In this document: positions 25,216 to 33,839 of the stretch, in pieces
Layout of the letters: each line of letters starts with the position of its first letter
How positions within the stretch are numbered: position 1 is the stretch's first letter
Assembly (NCBI GenBank): GCA_903835385.1
Contig: CAILMQ010000047.1
Location: 1-58,099, forward strand
Source of the DNA: an uncultured Microcaldota archaeon
GTDB taxonomy: Archaea; Micrarchaeota; Micrarchaeia; Anstonellales; Bilamarchaeaceae
DNA: 58,099 nt
Reading direction: 5' to 3'
Made by a program: the position numbers and the translations under genes
Notes under the pieces: model-generated
Databases searched by the model: none
What the model saw: the letters and a program-made list of their open reading frames with translations, nothing else
Told to the model about the DNA's origin: nothing

Positions 25216-26148
25216 TCATATCCTTATTCCGAGCTTCTGCGCAGCCAGGTTGAAAAACGACTGGGCCGGTATCACGCCCAGCTCCGTGACGTATCCGCTT
25301 ATGTAGGACGAGGCCGTTACGTCGAACGCGGGATTCCTTATCTTCACCCCGCGGGGAGGCATGTCCCAAACTTCCTCATGGTCCCTTTCCTCTATCTCCT
25401 CCCGTGCGCCGTACATGGTGAAGCGGCTGAATTTCGAGAGCTCGGCCGCGGAGAAGAAGGAGACATCGTGCATCCTCGCAAGGTGCGCAATCATGCTGGT
25501 GCCGACCTTGTTTATCAGGTCGCCCTTGGAGGTCACGGAATCCGCGCCCACAAGGCACAGGTCCGCCTTTTTCATCATCATGTTCGCGGCTCCGTCCACC
25601 ACGAGCGTCACGCCTATGCCGGCCCTGGCGAGCTCGGCAGCGGTTATCCTTCCCTGCCACCTGGGCCTGGTCTCGCAGGAGACCACCGTGAATCTCTTTC
25701 CCTTGGCTTTCGCCCTCTTGAGTATTCCGGTAACTGTCGAGGAATGGCAGTGGGTCAGCACGACGCCGTTGTCCGGTATGAGGCCGGTTCCGTACTCGAA
25801 AAGATTCGCGGCGTCCTTGTCCATGCGCCCGAGAAATGCGGCCTCGTGGCTTTTGAACATCCTTTTCAAATCCCGCACGCCCGCCTTCCCCTTCGCCTCC
25901 TGCGCAAGATAATTCTTCGCGTCCTCTATCGCGTTCCTCATCATGGGTTCTGTGGGCCGGGAATTGGCGAGCGCGCCGCCCGCGAGCCTGATTTCGCGGA
26001 GCAGAGCATGGGGAGTCTTCGCCCTGGAGCTGTTGGCTTCAATGACGAGCGCGCCCACAGCCTCCTTTGCTATGTTCCTCGCGCCCTGTATCTTCAGCGA
26101 CTTTATGTCCCGAATTATGCGGCGTACCCCGGTCTGCATGAGCGACAT
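25216..26148 (-). CDS. Ribose-1,5-bisphosphate isomerase
   Basis: This eIF2B-alpha-like isomerase converts ribose 1,5-bisphosphate to ribulose 1,5-bisphosphate in AMP salvage. The 310-residue protein has VVSCETRPRWQG with the catalytic-type Cys, VDGAANMMM, and LVGADSVTSKGDLINKVGT with the partner Asp. These features match the R15P isomerases rather than plain aIF2B. ATG 26148 is used. A TATA-like TATTTATTA at 26160-26168 would place a leaderless start better at ATG 26139, three codons in. Its stop overlaps or touches the AMP phosphorylase start, so the two are one operon. Confidence 0.88.
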   Translation of the reverse strand: MSLMQTGVRRIIRDIKSLKIQGARNIAKEAVGALVIEANSSRAKTPHALLREIRLAGGALANSRPTEPMMRNAIEDAKNYLAQEAKGKAGVRDLKRMFKSHEAAFLGRMDKDAANLFEYGTGLIPDNGVVLTHCHSSTVTGILKRAKAKGKRFTVVSCETRPRWQGRITAAELARAGIGVTLVVDGAANMMMKKADLCLVGADSVTSKGDLINKVGTSMIAHLARMHDVSFFSAAELSKFSRFTMYGAREEIEERDHEEVWDMPPRGVKIRNPAFDVTASSYISGYVTELGVIPAQSFFNLAAQKLGIRI

Positions 26149-26186
26149 TCGGAGAGCAGTAATAAATAGGTTGCTTTGGCGCCTGT

Positions 26187-26345
26187 TTACTTCCTGCGCA
26201 GCAGCTTCTTTGCGAGCGCGACCAGTTTCCTCACCTTGGACTGCTTGCCCTTTCCGCTCGCGCTCCTCCCGCCCTTCCTGTTCGGGCCGGGCTTTGGTTT
26301 CGATTTCTTCGCCTTGCCGGAAGGCGCCTTCGTCTTTTTCGCCAT
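26187..26345 (-). CDS. Small Lys/Arg-rich basic protein (52 aa)
   Basis: This short gene encodes 52 residues, about 40 percent Lys or Arg, with almost no acidic residues. It begins MAKKTKAPSGKAKKSKPKPG and ends KLVALAKKLLRRK. AGGTG lies 8-12 nt before the ATG, and TTTTATTTTA upstream could serve as TATA. The composition suggests a nucleic-acid-binding protein, with a disordered basic N-terminus and a short amphipathic helix at the end. No family is recognised. It precedes the R15P isomerase by 38 nt and may share its transcript. Confidence 0.6.
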   Translation of the reverse strand: MAKKTKAPSGKAKKSKPKPGPNRKGGRSASGKGKQSKVRKLVALAKKLLRRK

Positions 26346-26389
26346 TCACACACACCTAAAATAAAATCCTAAGGGCTCCGTTATTGCTT

Positions 26390-26559
26390 CGTAAATCCAT
26401 GGGATTTACGACAATCATGTTCGGCACTCCGAACATGATGCCCCATTGTCCGAATCGTCGGACAATAGGGAGGCACACAAATTTTCGCAAAAATTTGTGT
26501 TCTGGACTCGGTGAAGGAGTTCCCCGAGCGATTGCGAATATCAATCTTAACCCGATTCG
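26390..26559. repeat. Hairpin island 2
   Basis: Hairpins lie at 26390-26410 (CGTAAATCC stem, loop ATG), 26414-26439 (11-bp stem around CATGTTCGG, loop CACT), 26445-26466 (ATTGTCCGA, loop ATCG) and 26475-26500 (ACACAAATTTT, loop CGCA). A looser stem is built on CGAGCGA...TCGCTCG (26525-26563). The remainder of the gap up to 26819 (about 250 nt) shows no convincing gene, only one TTTATAAAT near 26750. Confidence 0.85.
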
Positions 26560-26819
26560 CTCGCTCTAGGGGTGATCTCTTTCGGAACGCCGGAAGCATG
26601 GCAAGCCGGGGTTTCGTGCAGTGAGTTATAGTCCAGTCACCACATTAATGGCCGATCACTTGACAGAGGCTGAAGCGTATCCATCCTTTTCAGGACAACC
26701 GAAATATCCTCCTCAGAGCCCTTCAGAGGCGGATTGTATATCTCACCAAGATTTATAAATTTTTTGGTAAGCGCTTCGTTAAATGCCGATTTGGCAGTGG
26801 AAAATCACAGCCCGGCACC

Positions 26820-27317
26820 TTATGTACTGTGTGAAATGGCATCCGGAATGCCGCGCGAGAGCCTTTCCGCAGCCTCGTATATCCTGGTTATGTTCTTCCA
26901 GTGCGAACCCTCCCAGTATGCCTTGTTGCATTTCCTGCACAATTGGAATTTTTCGTACTGCTCCAGCACATTGGGCTTCACAAGGCCCTGGACCTCGGAA
27001 CGCGGGACCACTTCAAGGGGGTTGTTGCATGAGGGGCACCTGGTCTTTTCCGGAAACGTGAACTCGAGGCCGAGCCCGTTCTTCATCTCGGCCAGCTGCT
27101 CCTCCAGCTCGTTGCTTTTCACGAAAAAGCCTCTCACCCCTGCCTTCACGCAGTTGGAATAGAGCTCCGCGTCCCGCGTCACGAGAACCGCGCCGGAGTC
27201 CCTTGCCGCCTTCAGCAGCTCGCTGTCTTTCCTGCCTTCCGCGAATTCCGCGTCCATGCCGAAAATCCGCAGGAACCTCACGGCTTTCTTGAGCATCTCG
27301 TCCAGAAGGAGTTTCAT
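26820..27317 (-). CDS. Mut7-C family PIN-like RNase domain protein with zinc ribbon
   Basis: The 165-residue product begins MKLLLDEMLKKAVRFLRIFGMDA, the start of the Mut7-C (PF01927) PIN-like fold. It contains LLKAARDSGAVLVTRDAELY with further acidic positions. Two CxxC pairs (CPSC and CRKC) form the usual C-terminal zinc ribbon. The family is predicted to cleave RNA. The ATG at 27317 lies 25 nt after GTATAAA (27339-27345, minus strand), so it is leaderless; the longer frame would cross the promoter. Hairpin islands flank it on both sides. Confidence 0.85.
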   Translation of the reverse strand: MKLLLDEMLKKAVRFLRIFGMDAEFAEGRKDSELLKAARDSGAVLVTRDAELYSNCVKAGVRGFFVKSNELEEQLAEMKNGLGLEFTFPEKTRCPSCNNPLEVVPRSEVQGLVKPNVLEQYEKFQLCRKCNKAYWEGSHWKNITRIYEAAERLSRGIPDAISHST

Positions 27318-27376
27318 GGTAAGCGCTTTGGTTTTCCCTTTATACGGGAACCGTTGCATTCTTTCGGCACACAAAG

Positions 27377-27560
27377 AAGACGTCCACAATGTCCGCCGCT
27401 TCGGACATTGGGACCCACCCTATTGTCCGACGCATCGGACAATGGGGCACCATGTTGCCCGGCAACATGATTGTGCCCGCACAAAAGCGGGCATGTGGTC
27501 GTCTCATGCCAAACAGGTGCTCCGTCAGTCGTTGGCGGTTTTTCTACTGTGCAAGTTTTT
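27377..27560. repeat. Hairpin island 3 (backbone with insertion at site 1)
   Basis: Hairpins are at 27387-27410 (CAATGTCCG), 27422-27443 (ATTGTCCGA, loop CGCA), 27451-27469 (CATGTTGCC, loop C) and 27474-27493 (TGCCCGC). They occupy 27385-27497, between AAGACGTC and GTCGTCTC. The backbone then continues with GCTCCGTCAGTCGT (27519-27532) and a T-rich end with TGTGCAAG. The same backbone occurs near 52.4 kb without this insertion. Confidence 0.8.
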
Positions 27561-27573
27561 AAGCACTCGCATC

Positions 27574-27882
27574 TCATGTGATGGAGATTTTCACGAACAC
27601 GTTGGTCGGGACCTTTATCCTGAGAATCTGCTTTATGTACTTCTCGTCCCCTTCCAGGTCCACGAGCCGCTTGGAGACGCGCTTTTCCCAGATTTCATAG
27701 GTGTCGGAGCCGTCGCCGCAGGGCGTGCGCCTGCATGCGATATTGAGCCTCCTGACCGGCATCCTCACCGGGCCGTGGAACTTCATCTGCAGCGCGGTGG
27801 AGAGCTCCCTGACCTGGCTTATGACGGATTCCAGGGCCTTGGGGTCCTCGCCGCTGAGCGTTATCCTTACCTTTGTCATCAT
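27574..27882 (-). CDS. rpsJ: Ribosomal protein uS10
   Basis: This small-subunit protein of 102 residues has the uS10 pattern: KVRITLSGEDPKALESVISQV, GPVRMPVRRLNI and HxxYEIWEKRVSKRLVDL-like IWEKRVSKRLVDL. It ends in KVPTNVFVKISI. It is separate from the elongation-factor operon in this window. Two adjacent ATGs (27882 and 27879) could start it. A hairpin island lies immediately after its stop. Confidence 0.95.
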   Translation of the reverse strand: MMTKVRITLSGEDPKALESVISQVRELSTALQMKFHGPVRMPVRRLNIACRRTPCGDGSDTYEIWEKRVSKRLVDLEGDEKYIKQILRIKVPTNVFVKISIT

Positions 27883-27935
27883 ATCAACTCTATGAGAATT
27901 ACTTAGGTTACGTAGAAGGGAGATTTAGGCGCAAA

Positions 27936-27946
27936 CATATTTAAAC
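27936..27946 (+). promoter_or_regulatory. TATA box of argF
   Basis: CATATTTAAAC is a good archaeal TATA box about 70 nt before the start, leaving a short leader that ends in AGGAG (28002-28006). Confidence 0.5.
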
Positions 27947-28012
27947 GTTCGGGGACGACTTCTAAACGGTTACGAGATAGCGCTTTCCATGATTTGACAA
28001 CAGGAGATGCCT

Positions 28013-29242
28013 ATGAACGTGCTGACCATACGGGACATGCCCGAAGACTTCATGAAAGAGGTGGTTGACCTCGCAATCGAGCTTCGGAAAGAGAACGACC
28101 GGGCGAGGGACGACCTGGGGGGCATGACGCTCATATCCCTCTACGAGAAGCCGTCCACCCGCACCAGGCTCTCATTCGAGGCCGCGATGGCGAACCTCGG
28201 CGGCAGGTCCATTGTCATGGATTTCAAGAGCTCGCAGATAAGCAGGGGCGAATCGATGGCCGACACCGCCCGCGTGCTCTCCCGCTACTGCCATGCCATA
28301 ACCGCAAGGCTTTCCAAACATTCGGACCTCGAGGAGCTTGCGAAGCACGCCACCGTTCCCGTGATAAACGCGCTCACAGAGGCGGAGCACCCCTGCCAGG
28401 CGCTGGCGGACATGCAGACAATAATAGAGCACAACAAGGAGAGCGGCAAGCTGGTTTTCATGGGGGACGCGGGGAACAACGTGGCGACCTCAATAATGCA
28501 CATCGCCTCGCGCTATGGCATGCACGTCGTGCTCTGCGGCCCGAAGGGATACCTTCCCAAGGGCGAGACACTGGAGGCGGCATGGAAAACCGGGGCAAAG
28601 GTGGAAATCACCAGCGACCCTGCTCATGCGGCAAAGGACGCGGACGTGATATACACCGACGTCTGGGTGTCCATGGGCGATGAGGCGCAGCAGGCCGAGC
28701 GCATAAGGGCGCTTACGCCGTACCAGGTTAACGACGAATTGCTCAGGCTCGCCAAGCCGGACTGCATAGTGATGCACTGCCTGCCGGCGCACAGGGGCCA
28801 GGAGATAACGGATTCCGTGCTTGACGGAGCGGGCGCCACGGCGGTGTGGGACCAGGCCGAGAACAGGATGTGGGCGCAGGAGGCGCTGCTGCTGAAACTG
28901 CTGGGTGGTTCGGTGGCCAGGCCAAAACCCAGGAAAGAGCCGGCCAAGCAAGGGAAGCAGGAAAAAGACAAGTCTTTCTGGGGCTTTGGTTTCGGGGACG
29001 CTCCTGCCGAGGACGAAAACAAGCCCGCGCCGGCTGAGGAAGGGAAAGAGGAGCCTGAAGAAGAAAAGGAGGAGCCTGAAAAAGAGCCCAAACCCGCGCC
29101 AAAAGCCGCGAAAAAAGACAAGAAGGCAAAAGGCAAAAAAGCCGCCAGGACAGAAGAGCCGGAAGAATCCGAGGAAACGGAAGCGGCCAGGGAGCCCGAA
29201 GGCAAAAAAACAGACGTGATGAAGGACCTACTAGGGTTCTAG
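28013..29242 (+). CDS. argF: Ornithine carbamoyltransferase with long charged C-terminal tail
   Basis: This enzyme forms citrulline from carbamoyl phosphate and ornithine. The catalytic core (about 1-302) has KPSTRTRLSFE, the HPCQALADMQT carbamoyl-phosphate site, the SMGDE ornithine loop and HCLPAHRGQE with the catalytic Cys. About 105 extra residues follow, with the motif SFWGFGFGD and then alternating Glu/Pro and Lys/Ala runs, ending TDVMKDLLGF. This tail is absent from ordinary OTCases. AGGAG sits 6 nt before ATG 28013 but touches ATG 28007, so the second is chosen. No other arginine gene is near. Confidence 0.9.
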   Translation: MNVLTIRDMPEDFMKEVVDLAIELRKENDRARDDLGGMTLISLYEKPSTRTRLSFEAAMANLGGRSIVMDFKSSQISRGESMADTARVLSRYCHAITARLSKHSDLEELAKHATVPVINALTEAEHPCQALADMQTIIEHNKESGKLVFMGDAGNNVATSIMHIASRYGMHVVLCGPKGYLPKGETLEAAWKTGAKVEITSDPAHAAKDADVIYTDVWVSMGDEAQQAERIRALTPYQVNDELLRLAKPDCIVMHCLPAHRGQEITDSVLDGAGATAVWDQAENRMWAQEALLLKLLGGSVARPKPRKEPAKQGKQEKDKSFWGFGFGDAPAEDENKPAPAEEGKEEPEEEKEEPEKEPKPAPKAAKKDKKAKGKKAARTEEPEESEETEAAREPEGKKTDVMKDLLGF

Positions 29243-29259
29243 TTTCCACGCCGGCCTGA

Positions 29260-29841
29260 TTACTGCATTGATTCCGCTATTTTCGGTCCGGCTTCCGGTT
29301 CGGAAACGTTCGCAGGAAGCGTGGTCTGCGCCTCCGCGTCCTGCGTCTTGGGTACCGTGTCCTGGCTGGCTGCGGCCACTTCTCCCTTGACGAAATATTT
29401 GTGGAACTTGTCCGTGAGCCACAGGCTCGAGCTCCTGCCCGCCTTCTTCGGCTTCACGAAACCAGCATCCACCAGCTCGCGTACGTCTTCGTAAATTGAA
29501 GAGCCGATGCGCTTGGCGAGCTCGGATTTCAGCACGCCGTCGTGCTTTGATATGTAGGCGAGCGTGCGCAGCGCGGGCCTGGATATCTCCGTGTCCTGTG
29601 CGAACTGCTTCACCCTGCCGACATAATCCTGCCGCACCCTCATCTCGTATTTTCCGTCCACGCTGAGTATCTCTATGGCGCTGTTGCGCCCCGCGTATTC
29701 TGACTGAAGCTCCTCCACCGCCTTTCTCAGGTAGCCCAGCGCACCTATTCCGGTCAGCGTGCGCAGCTCCTCGAGGGCCATGGGCCTGGCTGAGATGAAC
29801 AAAGCAGCCTCTATTATCCTGGTTTCCTCTTTTTCGCTCAT
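29260..29841 (-). CDS. scpB: Segregation and condensation protein B
   Basis: ScpB-family proteins form the kite subunit of SMC complexes. The 193-residue product has two winged-helix domains. It begins RIIEAALFISARPMALEELRTLTG and contains SRPALRTLAYISKHDGVLKSELAKRIGSSIYEDVRELVDAGFV. The last 40 residues are a disordered tail. It converges with argF. No scpA or smc gene lies next to it. Confidence 0.88.
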   Translation of the reverse strand: MSEKEETRIIEAALFISARPMALEELRTLTGIGALGYLRKAVEELQSEYAGRNSAIEILSVDGKYEMRVRQDYVGRVKQFAQDTEISRPALRTLAYISKHDGVLKSELAKRIGSSIYEDVRELVDAGFVKPKKAGRSSSLWLTDKFHKYFVKGEVAAASQDTVPKTQDAEAQTTLPANVSEPEAGPKIAESMQ

Positions 29842-29861
29842 GCTCTCAGCCTCGAGTGCAT

Positions 29862-30404
29862 TCAGCCACCGTGCAGCCTTAGAAATGATTGCAGTTCCGA
29901 TGTGTAATCTGGTGCGTCAAGCTTTTTTTTCTTTGCCTTCATCGCCCTGAGCATCTTTTCCACACAAACCCCAGCCGTCCGCTTCGTGGTATCAAGTTCG
30001 AGCGGCGCGGTGCCATAGACCAGCTCCACCCTCTGCACGCAATAGTCCAGCATTTCGGAAAGCAGGTTATCCTCGAGTTTCGCCTTGCTGTACTTTCTTT
30101 TCGCGAGCCTTTGCTTTAGTTTTTTCGGATGCGTTCTCAACACGAAAACGAAGTCCGCCGGAATTCTGAACTCGCACGCGAGATGGCCTTCGACGATGTA
30201 TGCCGGGAGGCGCGAGAGATGCGGAAGGAGTTTTTTCTTCAGGATGGCGACATCCACTGTCTTTTCGCCTTTTTCTTTTTTGAAAATCCGGTTCTCATTG
30301 ACGAACTCCTTTATGTCCACGAGCGGAAGCCTGGCCTTTTTCGCGAGCAGCCGGCCGACTTTGGTCTTGCCAGTCCCAGGGGTTCCGGTTATTATAATCC
30401 GCAT
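29862..30404 (-). CDS. Adenylate kinase-like P-loop ATPase (Fap7/AK6 family)
   Basis: This 180-residue P-loop kinase has Walker A GTPGTGKTKVG, a short NMP-binding region including YIVEGHLA, and a basic insert with RTHPKKLKQRLAKRKYS. Fap7/AK6 proteins combine adenylate kinase and ATPase activity and act in 40S/30S maturation with uS11. ATG 30404 is chosen over a GTG three codons upstream. It lies downstream of scpB's reverse partner genes on the minus strand, in the order PadR-like, AK6, ScpB. Confidence 0.85.
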   Translation of the reverse strand: MRIIITGTPGTGKTKVGRLLAKKARLPLVDIKEFVNENRIFKKEKGEKTVDVAILKKKLLPHLSRLPAYIVEGHLACEFRIPADFVFVLRTHPKKLKQRLAKRKYSKAKLEDNLLSEMLDYCVQRVELVYGTAPLELDTTKRTAGVCVEKMLRAMKAKKKKLDAPDYTSELQSFLRLHGG

Positions 30405-30439
30405 CGCGCTCACGTTTCGTTTTTTGCCTGCCAGCTCAG

Positions 30440-30772
30440 CTATAACTTGCCGGCCAGCAGCTTGAAGTACTGCCTTGCCACCTTGATGGCGTCCTCGCCC
30501 TTTTTCGTCATGCTGTAGTATTTCCTGCGCTCCTCGAACTCGGATTTTATCAGGCCCTCGTTCTCCAGCTTGTAGAGCACTATATAGACCATGACCCTGG
30601 AAGGCCTGAACGCGAATCCCTTTTCAATGTCCGAATCCAGCGTGTAGGCATAGGCTCTGCCTTTCTTCCTTATGAGCGAGAGGATGTAGAGCCAGAGATT
30701 GCCGAACGTGAGCAGGTTCTCGAGGCGTTGGATGGGCTTTGCACTCCGGGCGCTGCTTTCACTGGAGGGCAT
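30440..30772 (-). CDS. PadR-like winged-helix regulator
   Basis: The 110-residue protein has a winged helix with IRKKGRAYAYTLDSDI, RPSRVMVYIVLYKLENEGLI and the wing EERRKYYSMTKKGEDAI, the classic PadR layout. Its ATG shares one base with the stop of the 1005-residue membrane protein gene (TGATG). The two are therefore co-translated, and it is the best local candidate to regulate that gene and the divergent membrane-protein operon (inference). Confidence 0.8.
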   Translation of the reverse strand: MPSSESSARSAKPIQRLENLLTFGNLWLYILSLIRKKGRAYAYTLDSDIEKGFAFRPSRVMVYIVLYKLENEGLIKSEFEERRKYYSMTKKGEDAIKVARQYFKLLAGKL

Positions 30773-33700
30773 CAGGATTCATCTTCGCCGGTGGGTTTCT
30801 TCTTCTTACCCCTTGTGACGGGCTTCGCTGCTTCGGTTTCCTGCTCCCTTTCTACTCTGACGGGTTCGCTGGGAGCCACGTGTGTCTCAGCTGCTTCATG
30901 TTCAGGTTTGGGCGGTGGTTCGGACCCCGGCCCGCCTCCCCCTCCGCCAGCCATTCTTGGTACGGCTGGTGCCGTTCCTCCGCCGGCTTCAGGAGGCTTC
31001 ACCCCTGGCGGAAGGCTGAGATTGTCCATTACATATTTAAGCGTGTCTACATTGGCCTGCCCCGTGATGACGGGGTTTGTGGCCGCGGCTTCCGCCCAGG
31101 CTGCCACCTGCCGGAGATTCGTTTCCCTCTGTTCCGGAGCCCTTTCGGTCGCCACTGCGGCCACGACCGCATTGGCAACACTCGGGCTTATCCGCTCGCC
31201 ACCGAGTTCGGTGAGTTCCGAAGAGAACTGCTTTTTCATCTCGGTGGTGTATGCCGCCATGTAAGTCGTAGTCCCGGGCGTAGCCGAAGTACTCGCTGCA
31301 GCAGACACAGCAGCCGCCTCCGCCTTCTGGAAAATCGCACCTACGACCTCCGGGTTGTTCCTCAGCTCCTGTTTAAGCTTATCCGAAACCCCCTCGACGC
31401 CCTCTAGGGCGCTGGCCACGCGGGTGGCGTGAAATTCGTCCGCAAGGGCACTGGAATTGGCTGCCACGGCCTGGAGTTCGGCCTGGCGCTCCACCACGGC
31501 TGCTCCGAGCATTTTCACATTGTCCGCAACGTGCCCGACTTCGTCCGAGCCGAGCTTGATTCCGGTCACGCTGTCCACGGTCGGATGGCGCTCGCGCGAG
31601 GTCTCACTTTCGTTTCTATCTATTATGTCCGTGATTCTCCCATTGGTTACCTGGAACACCACGCCGTTGTTCGTGTCATTGCCGCCTTCTCCCGGCCTTA
31701 TGACCTGGTATGTGTCTGTTGGGCCGAGCGGATTCGTCACCACCGTGACCGCGCCACCGTATTCCTGGGCATTGAACCTGCTCTCCACTGTGATTGCGGT
31801 AGCGAGCGCGCCGGTGACCGCATCCATGTTGAATTCCTTTGCAGCCGCGGCGAATTCCTTGCCAGGCGCGGTGGCTCCCTGAAGCAGCCAGGGTGCGGCT
31901 ATGGTCGTTCCGACTGAGGCGATTTTGCCGCCATCAATGTTCACTACAGTATCAACACCCGGTGGCGCCTTGCTATCTGAAGCTAGTACTATGGTGAATT
32001 TGCCACTGGCCACCTCCTCAGGGGTTCCCAGGATGGTTATTTTTTGTCCGTTCGCGAGACTGACAGTGGCCTGGTCCATGATTATATTGGTCGGGTCCCT
32101 AAGCCCGAATTGGAACGCTTCCGTCCCCACCAGGGCCATGACCTCCTTCATGTCGACTCTGCCCAGCACGGCCGCCCTGTCCTTGCCGCCGAGTTCGGTC
32201 CAGACGCTTTTGATTTTGCCCTCTTCCACAGTGGCGGTCTTGTCGCCTATGGTTATCCGTCCGTTAATGGAGCCCATGCGCAGGCTCGCCTCGTCCAGGG
32301 TCACCAGCACCTTTTTGCCGCCTACGGTCATCTCGACTACGACCTTATTCACTTTCTTGCGATCTTCTATCTCAATCGTTTTTTTGGTGCTCAGTATGAC
32401 CACTGGAGGTTTGCCCTGCCCCGCTTCCCCGCGCTTGACCTCTATGCTCTGCGATACCGCCGCGCCCAGTTTGGCCGCGACCTCATTTGCCAACGACGCG
32501 CTTCCTGCGGCAAGCTGTGCCGCCTGTAGCAGGCTCGACGCCCTTGCCGAGTCATTCGGAGTAAGCTGCCCGATTGACCTCAGGTTCGCTCCTGCCTGTT
32601 TAACGCCGCCCACCGCCTGGGCTACAATCGAGCTCTTCATAATGGACTTTTTCGCGCCGGCCATGTCCCCCCTGGCGGCATGGTAAGCCGCTGCCGCACC
32701 ATAGCCGACAAGGCCTGCAAGCTGCCCAATAGCGCTGAATCTTGAACCCGGGCTGATGGTCTGGCCTCTCAGCACCTCCCTCAAGCTGCGCGCCCCGCCC
32801 CCGGCCACCTTCCCGCCGCCCACCAGCTGTACCTTGCCCCCTGCATCTTTGCCTTGTTTGGCCTGTTGTGCCTGTTGCTGTGCGGCTTTTATATTTTGTG
32901 ACGTGTCGATGGCGGCCGTGACAATCTTTTCGCCTTTCTTGCCCTGTGTCAGGCCGGCGAGTTTTTTCACCCCTGCGGTCAAAGCCTTTCCGGTCAAATC
33001 CGTTGTTATGCCCTTTGCATACGTTTCCAGGACGCCGGCGCTGATGCCCGCGCCCCTTCCCTTGGCCTCGTACCTTATGTGCTTGCCCACCCTGGGCGCT
33101 GTGAAGTCAAAGCCGCCGAACGGGTTCTTTCCGCTGAGGAAAAGCCCGCCTCCGAGCACCGTGAATATGAGCAGCAGCGGGAAGCATATGGTGGGCACGC
33201 TGCTCAGGGGCAGCGGCGACGGGCAGTAGCTTGCAGTGTCCATGGTCGGCAGCGCCACGTAGCACCGCACGGCTGGCGGCACCTTGGCATTCGGGGCCGG
33301 TGTTATGGTCTGTGCTGTGCACGAAGTCGCACTGCAGACGCCCCCGGCATTGCACGGTATGTTGGAGTAATTGAGGCAGTTCTGGAACCCGCAATCCGAG
33401 GAACCGATGCAGGTGAACGGGCAGTACATGACCTTGAAGTCCATGCAGCCCCCGGCATACGCCGAGAAGTCCAACACGGCCCTGCCGTTCGCGTCGGTGT
33501 AAATCTTGTACGTCTTGTCGAACGTGTTGTTGAACATCTCCACGATTATCGTGGTGTTCGCGAGAAATGGCCTCGGGTTGACCGGGTCGGACGCGTTCTC
33601 GTAGAAGAAGGTGCCGGTGAGATTGTAATTCTCGCTGTCCAGGCTGAGGAACATCTGCGCCCTCGGCGCACCCTCTATTTCCTTGCACCCCGGGCAGTCG

Positions 33701-33789
33701 GTGTCCGGCATTGCGCACTGGGCAACGGAAGGCTTAATCACAATCGCCACAAAAACCAGCAATGCCAGGAAAAGCAATCTCGCTCGCAT
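30772..33789 (-). CDS. Exported single-pass membrane protein with large cytosolic region (1005 aa)
   Basis: The protein has a signal peptide (about 1-24). A Cys-rich extracellular segment follows (25-198; many Cys, for example CPGC and CIGSSDC). One membrane helix (about 199-219) is followed by basic residues, so the remaining 785 residues should be cytosolic. That part is Ala/Gly/Gln-rich, with repeated beta-rich stretches of the type GKITI-G-V (about 480-690) and a Pro/Gly/Glu C-terminus ending in Lys. No known domain is recognised. It is transcribed divergently from the six-paralogue operon over a 50-nt shared promoter and co-translated with a PadR-like gene. A role as a scaffold of the same membrane complex is inferred. 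Confidence 0.7.
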   Translation of the reverse strand: MRARLLFLALLVFVAIVIKPSVAQCAMPDTDCPGCKEIEGAPRAQMFLSLDSENYNLTGTFFYENASDPVNPRPFLANTTIIVEMFNNTFDKTYKIYTDANGRAVLDFSAYAGGCMDFKVMYCPFTCIGSSDCGFQNCLNYSNIPCNAGGVCSATSCTAQTITPAPNAKVPPAVRCYVALPTMDTASYCPSPLPLSSVPTICFPLLLIFTVLGGGLFLSGKNPFGGFDFTAPRVGKHIRYEAKGRGAGISAGVLETYAKGITTDLTGKALTAGVKKLAGLTQGKKGEKIVTAAIDTSQNIKAAQQQAQQAKQGKDAGGKVQLVGGGKVAGGGARSLREVLRGQTISPGSRFSAIGQLAGLVGYGAAAAYHAARGDMAGAKKSIMKSSIVAQAVGGVKQAGANLRSIGQLTPNDSARASSLLQAAQLAAGSASLANEVAAKLGAAVSQSIEVKRGEAGQGKPPVVILSTKKTIEIEDRKKVNKVVVEMTVGGKKVLVTLDEASLRMGSINGRITIGDKTATVEEGKIKSVWTELGGKDRAAVLGRVDMKEVMALVGTEAFQFGLRDPTNIIMDQATVSLANGQKITILGTPEEVASGKFTIVLASDSKAPPGVDTVVNIDGGKIASVGTTIAAPWLLQGATAPGKEFAAAAKEFNMDAVTGALATAITVESRFNAQEYGGAVTVVTNPLGPTDTYQVIRPGEGGNDTNNGVVFQVTNGRITDIIDRNESETSRERHPTVDSVTGIKLGSDEVGHVADNVKMLGAAVVERQAELQAVAANSSALADEFHATRVASALEGVEGVSDKLKQELRNNPEVVGAIFQKAEAAAVSAAASTSATPGTTTYMAAYTTEMKKQFSSELTELGGERISPSVANAVVAAVATERAPEQRETNLRQVAAWAEAAATNPVITGQANVDTLKYVMDNLSLPPGVKPPEAGGGTAPAVPRMAGGGGGGPGSEPPPKPEHEAAETHVAPSEPVRVEREQETEAAKPVTRGKKKKPTGEDES

Positions 33790-33809
33790 AATGAACTATT
33801 AGGAACAAG

Positions 33810-33819
33810 CATTTTAATG
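33810..33819. promoter_or_regulatory. Shared TATA-like box between divergent membrane operons
   Basis: CATTTTAATG lies exactly midway between the two divergent ATGs (33789 and 33840), about 25 nt from each. It could serve as TATA for leaderless transcription in both directions. Confidence 0.45.
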
Positions 33820-33839
33820 ATTGCTATGCAGATGTTAGC

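Noticed and set aside
26637-26804. A 55-codon open frame on the minus strand reading like a protein C-terminus
   Set aside because: It has no start codon in frame and no recognised family. An open run of this size is expected by chance now and then, so it is not listed as a gene or pseudogene.
26734-27162. Plus-strand frame behind a TTTATAAAT box
   Set aside because: It is antisense to the Mut7-C gene, whose zinc ribbon and PIN-like motifs are clear; the plus-strand translation has no family features.
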